DNA of 48,931 nt from Caulobacter sp. (GCA_017744495.1 JAGIBE010000290.1:1-48931), one strand, 5' to 3'. Shown: positions 8,131 to 17,308, numbered from the stretch's first letter. Made by a program: numbers and translations. Notes: generated by a model from the sequence alone, not told the origin.

Positions 8131-9111
8131 ATGGACGTTCCAGCCGCCCTCTCCGCCCTGGCGCCTCGCCTCTCCCACGCCGCGACGACAGCGACCGGCG
8201 TGCGCCGGCTGTCGGGCGGGGCCAGCCAGGAGACCTGGGCCTTCGACCTCGATGACGGAACGCCGCTGATCCTTCGCCGACGTCCGTCAGGCGGGTCGAT
8301 GAGCGCCGCCGCCCTACCCCTGTCGACCGAAGCCGCCCTGCTGGCCGCCGTCGCCCCGCGCGGCGTGCCGGCGCCGGAAGTGATCCATGTTTGCGAGCCG
8401 GGCGACGGTCTGGGCGAGGCCTATGTCATGCGCCGCCTGTCGGGCGAGACCCTGGGCAAGCGCATCGTCCGCGACGAGGCCTTCGCCGCCATCCGCCCCG
8501 GCCTGGCCCGGCGCTGCGGCGAGGTGCTGGCGGCGATCCACACGACGCCGCTGGAGGGCCTGCCGCCCCTGAATGTCTCCGACGCCGCCGGCGAGCTGGC
8601 CCGTTACGAGACCGTCTATCGCCAGTCCGGCGCCCGGCGGCCGGTCTTCGAGGCCGCCTTCCGCTGGTTGGAGGAGCGCGCCCCGCCGCCGCTGGAGCGG
8701 CCGATGCTGGTGCACGGCGACTTCCGGAACGGCAATCTGATGGTCTCGCCGCAGGCGGGCCTGGTCGGCGTGTTGGACTGGGAGCTGGCCCATCTGGGCG
8801 ACCCGGCCGAGGATCTGGGCTGGATCTGCGTCAATTCCTGGCGGTTCGGCGAGTGGCGACGGCCGGTCGGCGGGTTCGGCGACTATCAAGACCTGCTCGA
8901 CGGATACGCGATCGCCGGTGGCGAGCCCGTGTCGCTGGGCCGGCTGCTGTTCTGGCAGGCCCTGGGCTCGCTGAAATGGGGCGTCATGTGCCTGATGATG
9001 TACGCCAGCTTCGCCACCGGCGTGGACAGCTCGATCGAGCGAGCGATGATCGGCCGCCGGGCCAGCGAGACCGAGATCGACCTGGTGCTGCTGATGGAGC
9101 AAGCGGCATGA
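8131..9111 (+). CDS. Phosphotransferase family protein (APH/ACAD10-like kinase fold)
   Basis: A 326-residue protein-kinase-like phosphotransferase of the APH family. The catalytic loop HGDFRNGNL starts at His195 (Asp197 as catalytic base), and the metal-binding LDWELAHLGDPAEDLGW has Asp216. An N-terminal lobe with RLSGGASQETWAF and LRRRPSG fits nucleotide binding. The nearest functional theme is the kinase domain of ACAD10-type enzymes, which act on hydroxy-acyl-CoA intermediates; this is inference. The start ATG has a strong AAGGAGG nine bases upstream. The stop overlaps the DUF6285 gene by four bases, so the two are coupled. Nearby thiolase and HMG-CoA-synthase-like genes support a role in acyl-CoA catabolism. 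Confidence 0.9.
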   Translation: MDVPAALSALAPRLSHAATTATGVRRLSGGASQETWAFDLDDGTPLILRRRPSGGSMSAAALPLSTEAALLAAVAPRGVPAPEVIHVCEPGDGLGEAYVMRRLSGETLGKRIVRDEAFAAIRPGLARRCGEVLAAIHTTPLEGLPPLNVSDAAGELARYETVYRQSGARRPVFEAAFRWLEERAPPPLERPMLVHGDFRNGNLMVSPQAGLVGVLDWELAHLGDPAEDLGWICVNSWRFGEWRRPVGGFGDYQDLLDGYAIAGGEPVSLGRLLFWQALGSLKWGVMCLMMYASFATGVDSSIERAMIGRRASETEIDLVLLMEQAA

Positions 9112-9473
9112 TCACCCACCCGACCGCCGTCGAACTGACCGAGGCCCTGGCCGGGGTCGAAGCCGGTCCGCCCGGCGACGCCCGCGCCGCCTTCATCGCC
9201 CGCGTCGCTGACAACGCCCGCGCCACTCTGGAACGCGAAGCGGCGCTCGGCCCCGCGGCCGAGGCGGCGGCGGTGGGCCGGCTACGCATCCTGCTGGCCC
9301 GCGAAGGCGACTTCGAGACCCTGAACGCTGAGCTCTGCGCCCGCCTCCGCGACGGCCGCCTGACGCCGCTGGACCCGGCCGTGCTGGCGCATCTGAAGGC
9401 GAGCGCCCTGGACCAGCTCGCGATCGACCAGCCGAGCTACTGGGGCGTGGCGGCGCTACAGGCCCTTCGCTGA
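9108..9473 (+). CDS. DUF6285 domain protein
   Basis: A 121-residue, alanine-rich, probably all-helical cytosolic protein, overlapping the phosphotransferase stop by four bases. The stretch ADNARATLEREAALGPAAEAA and the ending SYWGVAALQAL resemble the DUF6285 family, which I know as a frequent partner of these phosphotransferases and acyl-CoA dehydrogenases. No catalytic motif is visible. A partner, adaptor or regulatory role for the phosphotransferase is inferred from the coupling only. Its 3' end overlaps the convergent DUF3089 gene by 18 bases. Confidence 0.75.
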   Translation: MITHPTAVELTEALAGVEAGPPGDARAAFIARVADNARATLEREAALGPAAEAAAVGRLRILLAREGDFETLNAELCARLRDGRLTPLDPAVLAHLKASALDQLAIDQPSYWGVAALQALR

Positions 9474-10616
9474 GCCTTCCGGCCCGCCGGGAATAGGACC
9501 TTGATCAGTTCGCGCCTTCAGCGCCGCCACCCGCGCCAGGGCGTCGGCCTCGATGTCGGCCCAGAACAGGTTGAACCCGTCCACCTTGCGGCGGTCGGTC
9601 CACGAGCCGCTGTCGCGCAGCGAGGTCGACTTCGGCCGTCCCGTGTGCAGTAGGCCGTTCTCGCACTGGGCCCAGACCTGGCGCTTCAGCAGGGCCGGCC
9701 GCGAGCCCCATTCCAGCCCCGTGGCGTTGACCGCCCCCAGGTTCAGTTTGGCCGGGGCGCGGATCTCGTTGCGGGCGCCCAGCAGCGGATTGACGCACAG
9801 CGGCGTGCGGCCGTCGATGGTGGTCAGCTCGCCTTCCCGGTTCCAGACCAGCGAGCGGTTGACAAGCTCCTGGGCCCGCTGGAAGTCGCCATCGGTCAGG
9901 GACGCCCAGGCGACCACGCAGCCCGCCTCGTTGCGCGCGGCGCAGGCCGGCACGGGCGCGTCCGACCCGAAGGCGTCGGCCGGAACCACGGTCTCGATCA
10001 GATAAACACCGGCCAGACGCTGGCGCAGCGCCGCGTCGGGGACGATCTCGTCCGTCAGCAGGCGATCGGCCAGCACCCCGCCCTGCTCCACCCCGACCAA
10101 GACCAGCGGCCGGCCGCCGTTGTCGTGCTCGAGGTAGTAGCGGAAGGCGTCGCGGACATCCTCATAGGCGAACCGCCGGGCGTCGCGGGCGTCGTCGCGC
10201 AGGGTCAGGAAGGTGTAGAGGCTGGCCTGGCGATAGTGCGGCGCGAAGATGCGTCCGACACGAGCGAACGGCGCGGCGTAGTTGGGCAGCATCACCCGGG
10301 CCAGGTCGCGCTCGGCCTTGGGCTGGTCGAACGGCGCGTTCCAGTCGCGGCCGCCGTCATAGCTGGTGGGATGCACGAAGAAGACGTCGACCGTCCTCGG
10401 TCCCGTCGCCCCACTCTGTGGCCGCAGGGCCCAAGCCTCGGGCTTGGCGTAGTTGGGAGCCGGCGGCGGATCGTAGGTCTGGAACGGGATCTTGGGGTCG
10501 AGCGTGGTGCGCAGGATGTCGTAGCGCCAGTAGAACGCCGCCGACACGACCATCACCAGGAACAGCACCGTTCCGGCGAAGATCCAACGCTTGAAACCCT
10601 TGAACCGCTCGGCCAT
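9456..10616 (-). CDS. DUF3089 (alpha/beta-hydrolase-like) protein lacking the nucleophile serine
   Basis: A 386-residue protein with one N-terminal membrane anchor (about residues 12-30) and a periplasm-facing domain of the DUF3089 type: TVDVFFVHPTSYDGG, then RIFAPHYRQASLYTF and RDAFRYYLEHDNGGRPLVLVG. Family members normally carry an alpha/beta-hydrolase nucleophile elbow such as GHSQG. Here the equivalent site reads GVEQGG, so Glu replaces Ser and Val replaces His. Downstream landmarks remain: CVNPLLG, and the C-terminal HTGRPKSTSLRDSGS. It may be a non-hydrolytic relative or use different chemistry. It is on its own between convergent DUF6285 and the thiolase gene. Confidence 0.8.
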   Translation of the reverse strand: MAERFKGFKRWIFAGTVLFLVMVVSAAFYWRYDILRTTLDPKIPFQTYDPPPAPNYAKPEAWALRPQSGATGPRTVDVFFVHPTSYDGGRDWNAPFDQPKAERDLARVMLPNYAAPFARVGRIFAPHYRQASLYTFLTLRDDARDARRFAYEDVRDAFRYYLEHDNGGRPLVLVGVEQGGVLADRLLTDEIVPDAALRQRLAGVYLIETVVPADAFGSDAPVPACAARNEAGCVVAWASLTDGDFQRAQELVNRSLVWNREGELTTIDGRTPLCVNPLLGARNEIRAPAKLNLGAVNATGLEWGSRPALLKRQVWAQCENGLLHTGRPKSTSLRDSGSWTDRRKVDGFNLFWADIEADALARVAALKARTDQGPIPGGPEGSAKGL

Positions 10617-10667
10617 GGACCCTGGTTACACGAACCCGGCCCAAGGCGCGAGACGGCGCGAAGTGCC

Positions 10668-11870
10668 TTACGCGCCTTCCTGTCCGATGATCGCGACGGA
10701 GCAGACGTTGCTGGCCGGCGCGCCGCCCAGATTGTGCGTCATGCCGAACACCGGGTCCTTCAGCTGGCGCTCGCCGGCCCGGCCCTGGAGCTGGAGGTAC
10801 ATCTCGTAGAGCATGCGCAGGCCCGACGCGCCGATCGGGTGGCCGAAGCACTTCAGGCCGCCGTCGATCTGGCACGGCAGGCCGCCGTCGGCGTCGTAGA
10901 AGCCGTCCAGCACGTCCCGCCAGCCTTGGCCCTCCTGGGAGATGAACAGATCTTCCATCGTCACCAGCTCGGTGACCGAGAAGCAGTCGTGCACCTCCAT
11001 CATCGAGATCTGCTCGCGCGGCCGCTCGATGCCGGCCTCGCGATAGGCCTTGCCGGCGGCGATGCGGGCGGTGTGGAAGTGGCTGCCGTCCCAGCCGTTG
11101 TACTGGCTCTCGTAGCCGTTGGAGACCGACAGCTGCAGGGCCTTGACCGTCACCAGATCGCGCTTGCCGAGCGCGCGAGCGATCTCGGGCGTGGTCACGA
11201 TGGCCGCGGCGGCGCCGTCGGACACGCCGCAGCAGTCGAACAGACCTAGGGGCTCGGCGATCATCGGGGCGTTCAGCACCTGGTCGAGGCTCACGGCCTT
11301 CTGCAGATGAGCCTTGCGGTTCTTGGCGCCGTTGGCGTGGCTCTTGACCGAGACGTGGGCGATGGCGCGCTTGAGGTCCTCGCGCGAGACGCCGTGCTTG
11401 GCGCGATAGGCGCTGGCCAGCTGGGCGAAGTTGCCGGGCGCCGAGCCGTTGGGGATGACCTGCGGCGCCAGCGTGCCGGGATTGCCGACCGGCAGGCCGC
11501 CGTAGCCGGTGTCCTTCAGCTTCTCCACGCCCACGGCGATGGCGATGTCGGCCGCCCCCGCCGCCACGGCGTAGACCGCGCCCCGGAACGCTTCCGAGCC
11601 CGAAGCGCAGAAGTTCTCCACGCGGGTGACGGCGATGTTGGGCAGGCGCAGCGCGATCGACAGCGGCGTGCCGCCCTTGCCCGTGCCCAGTTCGTCGACG
11701 TGGGTCGAGAACCAGGCCGCGTCCAGCTGGCTGGGCTCGATGCCGGCGTCGGCCATGGCCTCGACATAGGCCTCGACCATCAGGTCGTCGGGCCCGGCGT
11801 CCCAGCGCTCGCCGAACTTGCTGCAGCCCATCCCCAGGATGGCGACCTTGTCGCGGATGCCCTTGGCCAT
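10668..11870 (-). CDS. Thiolase (acetyl-CoA acetyltransferase, SCP2-type)
   Basis: A 400-residue thiolase of the SCP-x/lipid-transfer-associated type. The nucleophile Cys88 lies in ENFCASGSEAF. The C-terminal catalytic motif CFGHPIGASG has His344, and the usual CxG motif is replaced by HNLGGAP, as in this subgroup. It probably cleaves or forms 3-ketoacyl-CoA in the cytosol. It lies 11 bp downstream of the HMG-CoA-synthase-like/OB-fold gene on the same strand, so the pair is an operon. Thiolases of this type often work with DUF35 OB-fold proteins, and here that OB domain is fused to the neighbour. Substrate cannot be told. Confidence 0.92.
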   Translation of the reverse strand: MAKGIRDKVAILGMGCSKFGERWDAGPDDLMVEAYVEAMADAGIEPSQLDAAWFSTHVDELGTGKGGTPLSIALRLPNIAVTRVENFCASGSEAFRGAVYAVAAGAADIAIAVGVEKLKDTGYGGLPVGNPGTLAPQVIPNGSAPGNFAQLASAYRAKHGVSREDLKRAIAHVSVKSHANGAKNRKAHLQKAVSLDQVLNAPMIAEPLGLFDCCGVSDGAAAAIVTTPEIARALGKRDLVTVKALQLSVSNGYESQYNGWDGSHFHTARIAAGKAYREAGIERPREQISMMEVHDCFSVTELVTMEDLFISQEGQGWRDVLDGFYDADGGLPCQIDGGLKCFGHPIGASGLRMLYEMYLQLQGRAGERQLKDPVFGMTHNLGGAPASNVCSVAIIGQEGA

Positions 11871-11881
11871 GGTGATGCTCC

Positions 11882-13369
11882 CTATTCCGCCGCCAGGGCG
11901 GTGTTCTTGGCCATCGCCGCGCGGTCGGGGGCGGCCTTCCAGAAGTAGCGGACGAAACCCCGCTTCTCGTCGATGTCCTTGATGCGGAACACCATCTTGA
12001 CCGGCAGGCCGCTGTCGACCTCGCCCGGCTCGACGTCGGTGATGTCCATCATGATCCGCCCGCCGCCCTCGAAGACGATCATGCCGTAGTGGTTGGGCGG
12101 ACTCATCGAGAAGGTCAGGTAGTCGGCCGAGTAGCTCAGCACCGACGCCTTGCGCTCGGCGAAGCGGTACGGCTCCTGGGTGTCGACGGCCGGGCTGTTG
12201 GGCGCCACCGAGATCCGGGTGCGCGGGAACTGGACGACGCCGGTCTCGCGGCAGCGACCGCCCACCAGACCCAGGATCATGTCCTGGTTCCGGTAGAGGG
12301 TGGTCAGGGCCGTCTTGTTGTCCTTTTCGGCCCGCATGCCCTTGTCCCAGTCGACCAGGCCGTTGAAGGTCAGGAACTTCAGATAGTTGTCCTCGTCTTT
12401 TCGATCAGCCAGCGAACCCGTGACGCCACGCGCCGGGCGAGCTGCCGCCACGCCTTGGCCGACGCGGAACACCAGGGCTTCCGCGCCCTGGCCGAACTGG
12501 GCGACCAAGATTACGTTGCCGGACGCGGCCTGTTCCAGGGCGTGGGCCAGCATCAGCGGACCGTGGGCGCAACCGGCTTCGCCCAGGATCAGGGCCAGGT
12601 TGTCGCGCACCGCCTCGGGGGCGATCCCCACCGTCTTGGCGAGACTCGCGGCCATGCCCGAGAACGTGGACGGAAAGCAGAAATGCGAGACATCGGAAGG
12701 CTTTAGGCCCGCATCCTCCAGCGCCCGGCGGATGGCCGGCGGCACTAGCTTGACGACGCCCTCGTCGCGGATCCAGCGCTCCTCCCAGGCGTAGTCGAAG
12801 TCGCCGTCGGCGCCCCGGAAATGATCTACGAAGTCGTCGGTGACGCTGCCCCGGCCCAGGAACTCGGCGGCTCCACCATCGGCGTCGATCACGAAGGCCG
12901 CTGCGCCGTCGCCGTTGTCCAGCTCCTGGGCCGAGGCCGCGCGGGCCCGGCGGTGCTCGCCGGTCGTCACCAGGGCGCGCTTGGCGGCCCCGCCTCGCAC
13001 GGCCGCCAGGGCCTGGCCCAACGCCGAGAGGCCGCAACGCTGCGAACCGGTGATGTCAGCCGAGGCAATGGACTTCTCCAAGGTCAGGGCGGCGGCGACG
13101 ATCCCGGCGTTCTGGCGATCGACGAACGGCGCCGTGGTCGAGGCGAAATAGAGGGCGTCGATGTGCGAGCGGTCGTCGTCGGGGCCGAGCGCGTCGCGGG
13201 CCGCCTCGACCGCCATGGTCAGGGCGTCCTCGTCCCAGTTGGCCATGGAGCGCTCGCCCTTGGCCTTGGCTCGCAGGTTCGGCGCGACCCAGGCGTTGGC
13301 CTCGGTGACGGCCTTGCGGCTGAGCCGAAGACGCGGCGCATAGGCGCCCCAGGCGGCGATGCCGACCAT
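11882..13369 (-). CDS. HMG-CoA synthase-like thiolase-fold protein fused to a DUF35-type OB-fold domain
   Basis: A 495-residue two-domain protein. Residues 1 to about 320 are a thiolase-fold condensing-enzyme-like domain (VGIAAWGAYAPRLRLSR, FASTTAPFVDRQNA, CAHGPLMLAHALEQA), with a candidate active cysteine in ITGSQRCGLSALG. Residues from about 350 to 480 are an OB-fold of the DUF35 type (NHYGMIVFEGGGRIMMDITDV and VKMVFRIKDIDEKRGFVRYFWK). The zinc ribbon that normally precedes this OB-fold has degenerated: GGRCRETGVVQFP retains a single cysteine. It is first in an operon with the SCP2 thiolase. Joint action of the two on a 3-ketoacyl-CoA or branched acyl-CoA is likely but inferred. Confidence 0.87.
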   Translation of the reverse strand: MVGIAAWGAYAPRLRLSRKAVTEANAWVAPNLRAKAKGERSMANWDEDALTMAVEAARDALGPDDDRSHIDALYFASTTAPFVDRQNAGIVAAALTLEKSIASADITGSQRCGLSALGQALAAVRGGAAKRALVTTGEHRRARAASAQELDNGDGAAAFVIDADGGAAEFLGRGSVTDDFVDHFRGADGDFDYAWEERWIRDEGVVKLVPPAIRRALEDAGLKPSDVSHFCFPSTFSGMAASLAKTVGIAPEAVRDNLALILGEAGCAHGPLMLAHALEQAASGNVILVAQFGQGAEALVFRVGQGVAAARPARGVTGSLADRKDEDNYLKFLTFNGLVDWDKGMRAEKDNKTALTTLYRNQDMILGLVGGRCRETGVVQFPRTRISVAPNSPAVDTQEPYRFAERKASVLSYSADYLTFSMSPPNHYGMIVFEGGGRIMMDITDVEPGEVDSGLPVKMVFRIKDIDEKRGFVRYFWKAAPDRAAMAKNTALAAE

Positions 13370-13469
13370 GTTCCACTCCCGATCCGCGCCTGTTCCGGCG
13401 GCTTATCGGTGATCAGCTTACGCTCGCGGAAAGGGTCGGCAAGCGTGCCCTGACGTCAGGCGTCGGCGG

Positions 13470-14471
13470 TCAGCGGTGCGGATCGTCGGTGTTCAGGAAG
13501 CCGCAGACATAGTCCTCGACGCCGTCCTCCAGCGAGGTCATCGGCGCGTTGTAGCCGGCGGCTCGAAGGCGGCTCATATCGGCCTCCGTGAAGTACTGGT
13601 ACTTGCCGCGCAGCACCTCGGGCATGTCGAAATAATCGATATCGGGCTCGCGGCCCACGGCGCGGAAGGTGGCCTCGGCCAGAGCCTTGAACGAGCGGGC
13701 CTTGCCCGAGCCCAGGTTGTAGACGCCGTTGACGTGCGGGCTCTTGGCCAGCCAGGCCACCACGTCGGCCACGTCGCGCACATAGACGAAGTCGCGCAGT
13801 TGGCCGCCGTCCTCGTAGTCCGGGTGATGCGACTTGAAGAGCTTCACGCCCTGCCCTTCGGCGATCTGGGGCCAGATCTGGCAGACGACTGACTTCATGC
13901 CGCCCTTGTGCTGCTCGTTGGGGCCGTAGACGTTGAAGAACTTCAGCCCCACCCACTGGGTCGGCGCATGGCCTCGGGCGGCCTCGCGGACCGCGTAGAT
14001 GTCGAACAGCGCCTTGGACCAACCGTAGGCGTTCAGCGGCCGCAGGGCCTTGAGGCTCTCCAGGTCGTCCTTACCGTCGAAGCCCTGCTGACCATCGCCA
14101 TAGGTGGCCGCCGACGAGGCGTAGATCAGCCGGCGCTTGTGCTGGGCGCACCAGCGCCACAAGTCGCGCGACAGCACGAAGTTGGACTCCACGATCAAGT
14201 CGGCGTCCGGTTCGGTGGTCGAGGAGATGGCGCCCATGTGGATGACCAGCTCGACCTCGTCGCCGCGCTCGGCCAACCATTCGAACAGATCCTCGGGCGG
14301 CACGAAGTCAGCGATCGGCGACTTGGCCAGGTTCTTCCACTTGTTCTCGGCGGCCTCGCCCAGCCAGTCGCAGACCACGACGTCGAGGCTGTCGTCCTCG
14401 CACAGCTTGGCGACGATGTTGGAACCGATGAAGCCGGCGCCGCCGGTGACGAGGATGACGCGTCTGGACAT
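13470..14471 (-). CDS. hldD: ADP-L-glycero-D-manno-heptose 6-epimerase
   Basis: A 333-residue short-chain dehydrogenase/reductase-type epimerase that makes the heptose precursor of lipopolysaccharide inner core in the cytosol. The NAD(P)-binding GGAGFIG is at residues 10-16. Further family landmarks are HMGAISSTTEPDADLIVESN, LIYASSAATYGDG, NAYGWSKALFD and the HldD-specific GKYQYFTEADMSRLRAAGY. The C-terminus ends with the usual LEDGVEDYV. It stands between the acyl-CoA pair and the divergent photolyase gene. The match to HldD is strong over the full length. Confidence 0.95.
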   Translation of the reverse strand: MSRRVILVTGGAGFIGSNIVAKLCEDDSLDVVVCDWLGEAAENKWKNLAKSPIADFVPPEDLFEWLAERGDEVELVIHMGAISSTTEPDADLIVESNFVLSRDLWRWCAQHKRRLIYASSAATYGDGQQGFDGKDDLESLKALRPLNAYGWSKALFDIYAVREAARGHAPTQWVGLKFFNVYGPNEQHKGGMKSVVCQIWPQIAEGQGVKLFKSHHPDYEDGGQLRDFVYVRDVADVVAWLAKSPHVNGVYNLGSGKARSFKALAEATFRAVGREPDIDYFDMPEVLRGKYQYFTEADMSRLRAAGYNAPMTSLEDGVEDYVCGFLNTDDPHR

Positions 14472-14539
14472 GATCCGCGTTATGGCACAGGGGGCTGGGG
14501 TATCAAGGTATTGGACAAGGTGTTGAGCGGGGCGTCGGA

Positions 14540-16003
14540 GTGAACGTGCGGATCGATCGGGAGGGCCCTGTCATCGTCTGGCTGCGCAACGACCTGCGCC
14601 TGACCGACAACCCCGCCCTCGCCACCGCGGCCGCGACGGGGCGTCCGGTAATTCCGCTCTACGTGCTGGACGAGACGCCGGGCGTGCGGCGAATGGGCGA
14701 CGCCTCGCTCTGGTGGCTCGACAAGTCCCTGGCCAAACTCGCGGAAAGCTTGGAGAAAATCGGCTCAAAACTGATCCTGCGAAGAGGCCCGGCGCGCGCG
14801 GTGCTGGAGGAGGTCATCGCCCACGCCAAGCCCGCCGCCATGGTCTGGACCCGCCTCTACGACGCGGCGGCTATCGAGCGCGACACCGAGATCAAGACCT
14901 GGCTCAAGGACGAGGCGATCGCCTGCGAGAGCTTCAACGCGGGCCTGCTGAACGAGCCGTGGACCGTGAAGAACGGCGCGGACCAGGCCTACAAGGTCTT
15001 CACACCCTACTGGCGCGCGGCGCGCGAGCACCTGCGCCAGGTCCATGTCGAACCCGCGCCCAAGGCCCTGGCCGCGCCCCAGCACTGGCCCCGCACCGAG
15101 GCGCTGGCGAGCTGGAAACTGCACCCGACCAGCCCCGACTGGTCCAAGGGCTTCGAGCTCTGGACACCCGGCGAAGCCGGGGCGCGCGAGCAGCTGGACG
15201 CCTTCCTGTCGGGTCCGGTCGAGGACTATGAGCGCAAGCGCGACCTGCCGGGCGTCGAGGCGACCTCGCGCCTGTCGCCGCACCTGCACTTCGGCGAAAT
15301 CGGCCCACGCCAGGTCTGGGTCGCGGCCCGCAACGCCGTCGAGGCCGGCGACGCGCCCGCCGGCCAGATCGAGAAGTTCCTGTCCGAGGTCGGCTGGCGA
15401 GAGTTCAACCATACAATTCTCTTCAACCATCCGGACCTGCCGCAAACCAGCTTCCGGCCCGAGTTCGACGCCTTTCCGTGGGAGACGAACCATGCCGCCT
15501 TCGAGGCCTGGACGCGGGGCGAGACCGGCTATCCGATCGTCGACGCGGGCATGCGCGAGCTGTGGGCCACCGGCTTCATGCACAACCGCGTGCGGATGAT
15601 CGCCGCTTCGTTCCTGGTCAAACACCTGCTGATCGACTGGCGCCAGGGCGAGGCCTGGTTCTGGGACACGCTGGTCGACGCCGACCTCGCCAACAATGTC
15701 GGCAACTGGCAGTGGGTGGCCGGCGGCGGGGCCGACGCCGCGCCCTATTTCCGCATTTTCAACCCGATCGCCCAGGGCCAGAAGTTCGACCCCGCCGGGA
15801 CCTATGTCCGCCGCTGGGTCCCCGAACTGGCCGACCTGCCCGACAGCGTGATCCACGAGCCGTGGAAAGCTTCAGCGCAACTGAACGCCGCCGCCAAGCG
15901 TATCTATGGGGAACCGATCGTGGGGCATTCGGCGGCGCGCGAACGCGCGCTCGAGGCCTATCGCGGCCTCAAAGGACACGAGGGTCCTCGCGAGGCTGGG
16001 TAG
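14540..16003 (+). CDS. phrB: Deoxyribodipyrimidine photo-lyase (class I CPD photolyase)
   Basis: A 487-residue flavoprotein that uses light to split UV-induced pyrimidine dimers. The antenna-binding alpha/beta domain begins with VIVWLRNDLRLTDNPAL; the C-terminal FAD domain has SRLSPHLHFGEIGPRQVW, GWREFNHTILFNHPDLP, TGYPIVDAGMRELWATGFMHNRVRM and NNVGNWQWVAGGGADAAPYFRIFNP. These are all class I photolyase hallmarks. The start is a GTG at 14540, with another GTG two codons later; neither has a strong ribosome binding site. It is divergent from hldD and 69 bp ahead of the cfa gene. Assignment is firm, start is less sure. Confidence 0.95.
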   Translation: MNVRIDREGPVIVWLRNDLRLTDNPALATAAATGRPVIPLYVLDETPGVRRMGDASLWWLDKSLAKLAESLEKIGSKLILRRGPARAVLEEVIAHAKPAAMVWTRLYDAAAIERDTEIKTWLKDEAIACESFNAGLLNEPWTVKNGADQAYKVFTPYWRAAREHLRQVHVEPAPKALAAPQHWPRTEALASWKLHPTSPDWSKGFELWTPGEAGAREQLDAFLSGPVEDYERKRDLPGVEATSRLSPHLHFGEIGPRQVWVAARNAVEAGDAPAGQIEKFLSEVGWREFNHTILFNHPDLPQTSFRPEFDAFPWETNHAAFEAWTRGETGYPIVDAGMRELWATGFMHNRVRMIAASFLVKHLLIDWRQGEAWFWDTLVDADLANNVGNWQWVAGGGADAAPYFRIFNPIAQGQKFDPAGTYVRRWVPELADLPDSVIHEPWKASAQLNAAAKRIYGEPIVGHSAARERALEAYRGLKGHEGPREAG

Positions 16004-16072
16004 TCCTCCCCATTTACAGGTCGGTCCCGAGGGTTCTTACTTTCGTCATCAAGTTTGAGATGGGAGCGTCGA

Positions 16073-17308
16073 TTGACCGATATCCTGCCTTCGACCTGGC
16101 CGGCCACGGCGCGCGATCCTGAAGTCCGTCGCGCCCCGGCCGCCTTCCGCACCGCCCTCCGCGTCGCCGTGGAGAATTGGGCGGCGGGCGACCTGACCTT
16201 CATCCTGCCATCCGGCAAGCCGCTGCGCATCGTCGGCAAGGCGCCGGGGCCGGACGCCGTGGTCCGCATCCATGACTACCGCTTCATGCGCCGGGTCCTG
16301 GCGTCGGGCACGATCGGCTTCGCGGAAGGCTACATGGCCGGCGAGTGGGACACGCCCGATCTGTCGGCGGTGCTCTGGGCCTTCTCGCTGAACTTCGACC
16401 GGCTGACCGCCCTGGTGAAGGGCAATCCGGTCATGCACGTGGTCAACAAGCTCTACCACCTGCTGCATCGCAACGACCGGCAGGGCTCTAAGAAGAACAT
16501 CCATGCCCACTATGACCTGGGCAACAGCTTCTATTCGCGCTGGCTGGACCCGACGATGACCTATTCGTCGGCCCTGTACGAAACCCCCAGCCAGCCGCTG
16601 GACCAGGCCCAGACCGCCAAGTACGCGGCCCTGGCCCGCTCGATCGCGCTCAAGCCCGGCCAGCACGTGCTGGAGATCGGCTGCGGCTGGGGCGGCTTCG
16701 CCGAGTTCGCAGCCAAGGAGGTCGGCGCCAAGGTGACCGGCGTCACCATCTCGCAGGCCCAGCACGACTTCGCCAGGAAACGCCTGTTCGACCAGGGCCT
16801 GGCCGAGAAGGCCGACATCCGGCTGATCGACTACCGCGACATCCAGGGCCAGTTCGACAGCGTCGCCTCCATCGAGATGTTCGAGGCCGTGGGCGAAGAG
16901 TACTGGCCCACCTATTTCGGCAAGATCCGCGACGTGCTGGCGCCCGGCGGCCGGGCCGGCCTGCAGATCATCACCATCCGCGATGAGCTGTTCGCCCGCT
17001 ATCGCACCCACACCGACTTCATCCAGCGTTACGTCTTCCCGGGCGGCATGTTGCCCAGCGAGGCGCGGCTGAAGCAGGAGACGGAGGCGGCGGGGCTGTC
17101 CTGGACCGGGATCAACCGCTTCGGCCAGCATTACGCCGACACCCTGGCCGAATGGGCCACGCGCTTCGAGGCGGCCTGGGAGGACATCAAGGGCCAGGGC
17201 TTCGACGAGCGGTTCCGCCGGCTGTGGCGGTTCTATCTCAGCTATTGCGAGGCCGGTTTCCGCACCGAACGCACCAACGTGATCCAGCTGGGGCTCGCGC
17301 GGACCTAG
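16073..17308 (+). CDS. cfa: Cyclopropane-fatty-acyl-phospholipid synthase
   Basis: A 411-residue SAM-dependent methyltransferase that adds a methylene bridge to unsaturated acyl chains of membrane phospholipids. The SAM-binding motif VLEIGCGWGGF is at residues 199-209. Other family landmarks are HYDLGNSFYSRWLDPTMTYSSALY, ASIEMFEAVGEEYWPTYF, FIQRYVFPGGMLPSEARL and the final LWRFYLSYCEAGF. The start is placed at a TTG (16073) preceded by GGGAG six bases upstream; an earlier TTG at 16055 is possible. Adjacent to photolyase, suggesting a stress-linked neighbourhood. Assignment is firm. Confidence 0.95.
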   Translation: MTDILPSTWPATARDPEVRRAPAAFRTALRVAVENWAAGDLTFILPSGKPLRIVGKAPGPDAVVRIHDYRFMRRVLASGTIGFAEGYMAGEWDTPDLSAVLWAFSLNFDRLTALVKGNPVMHVVNKLYHLLHRNDRQGSKKNIHAHYDLGNSFYSRWLDPTMTYSSALYETPSQPLDQAQTAKYAALARSIALKPGQHVLEIGCGWGGFAEFAAKEVGAKVTGVTISQAQHDFARKRLFDQGLAEKADIRLIDYRDIQGQFDSVASIEMFEAVGEEYWPTYFGKIRDVLAPGGRAGLQIITIRDELFARYRTHTDFIQRYVFPGGMLPSEARLKQETEAAGLSWTGINRFGQHYADTLAEWATRFEAAWEDIKGQGFDERFRRLWRFYLSYCEAGFRTERTNVIQLGLART

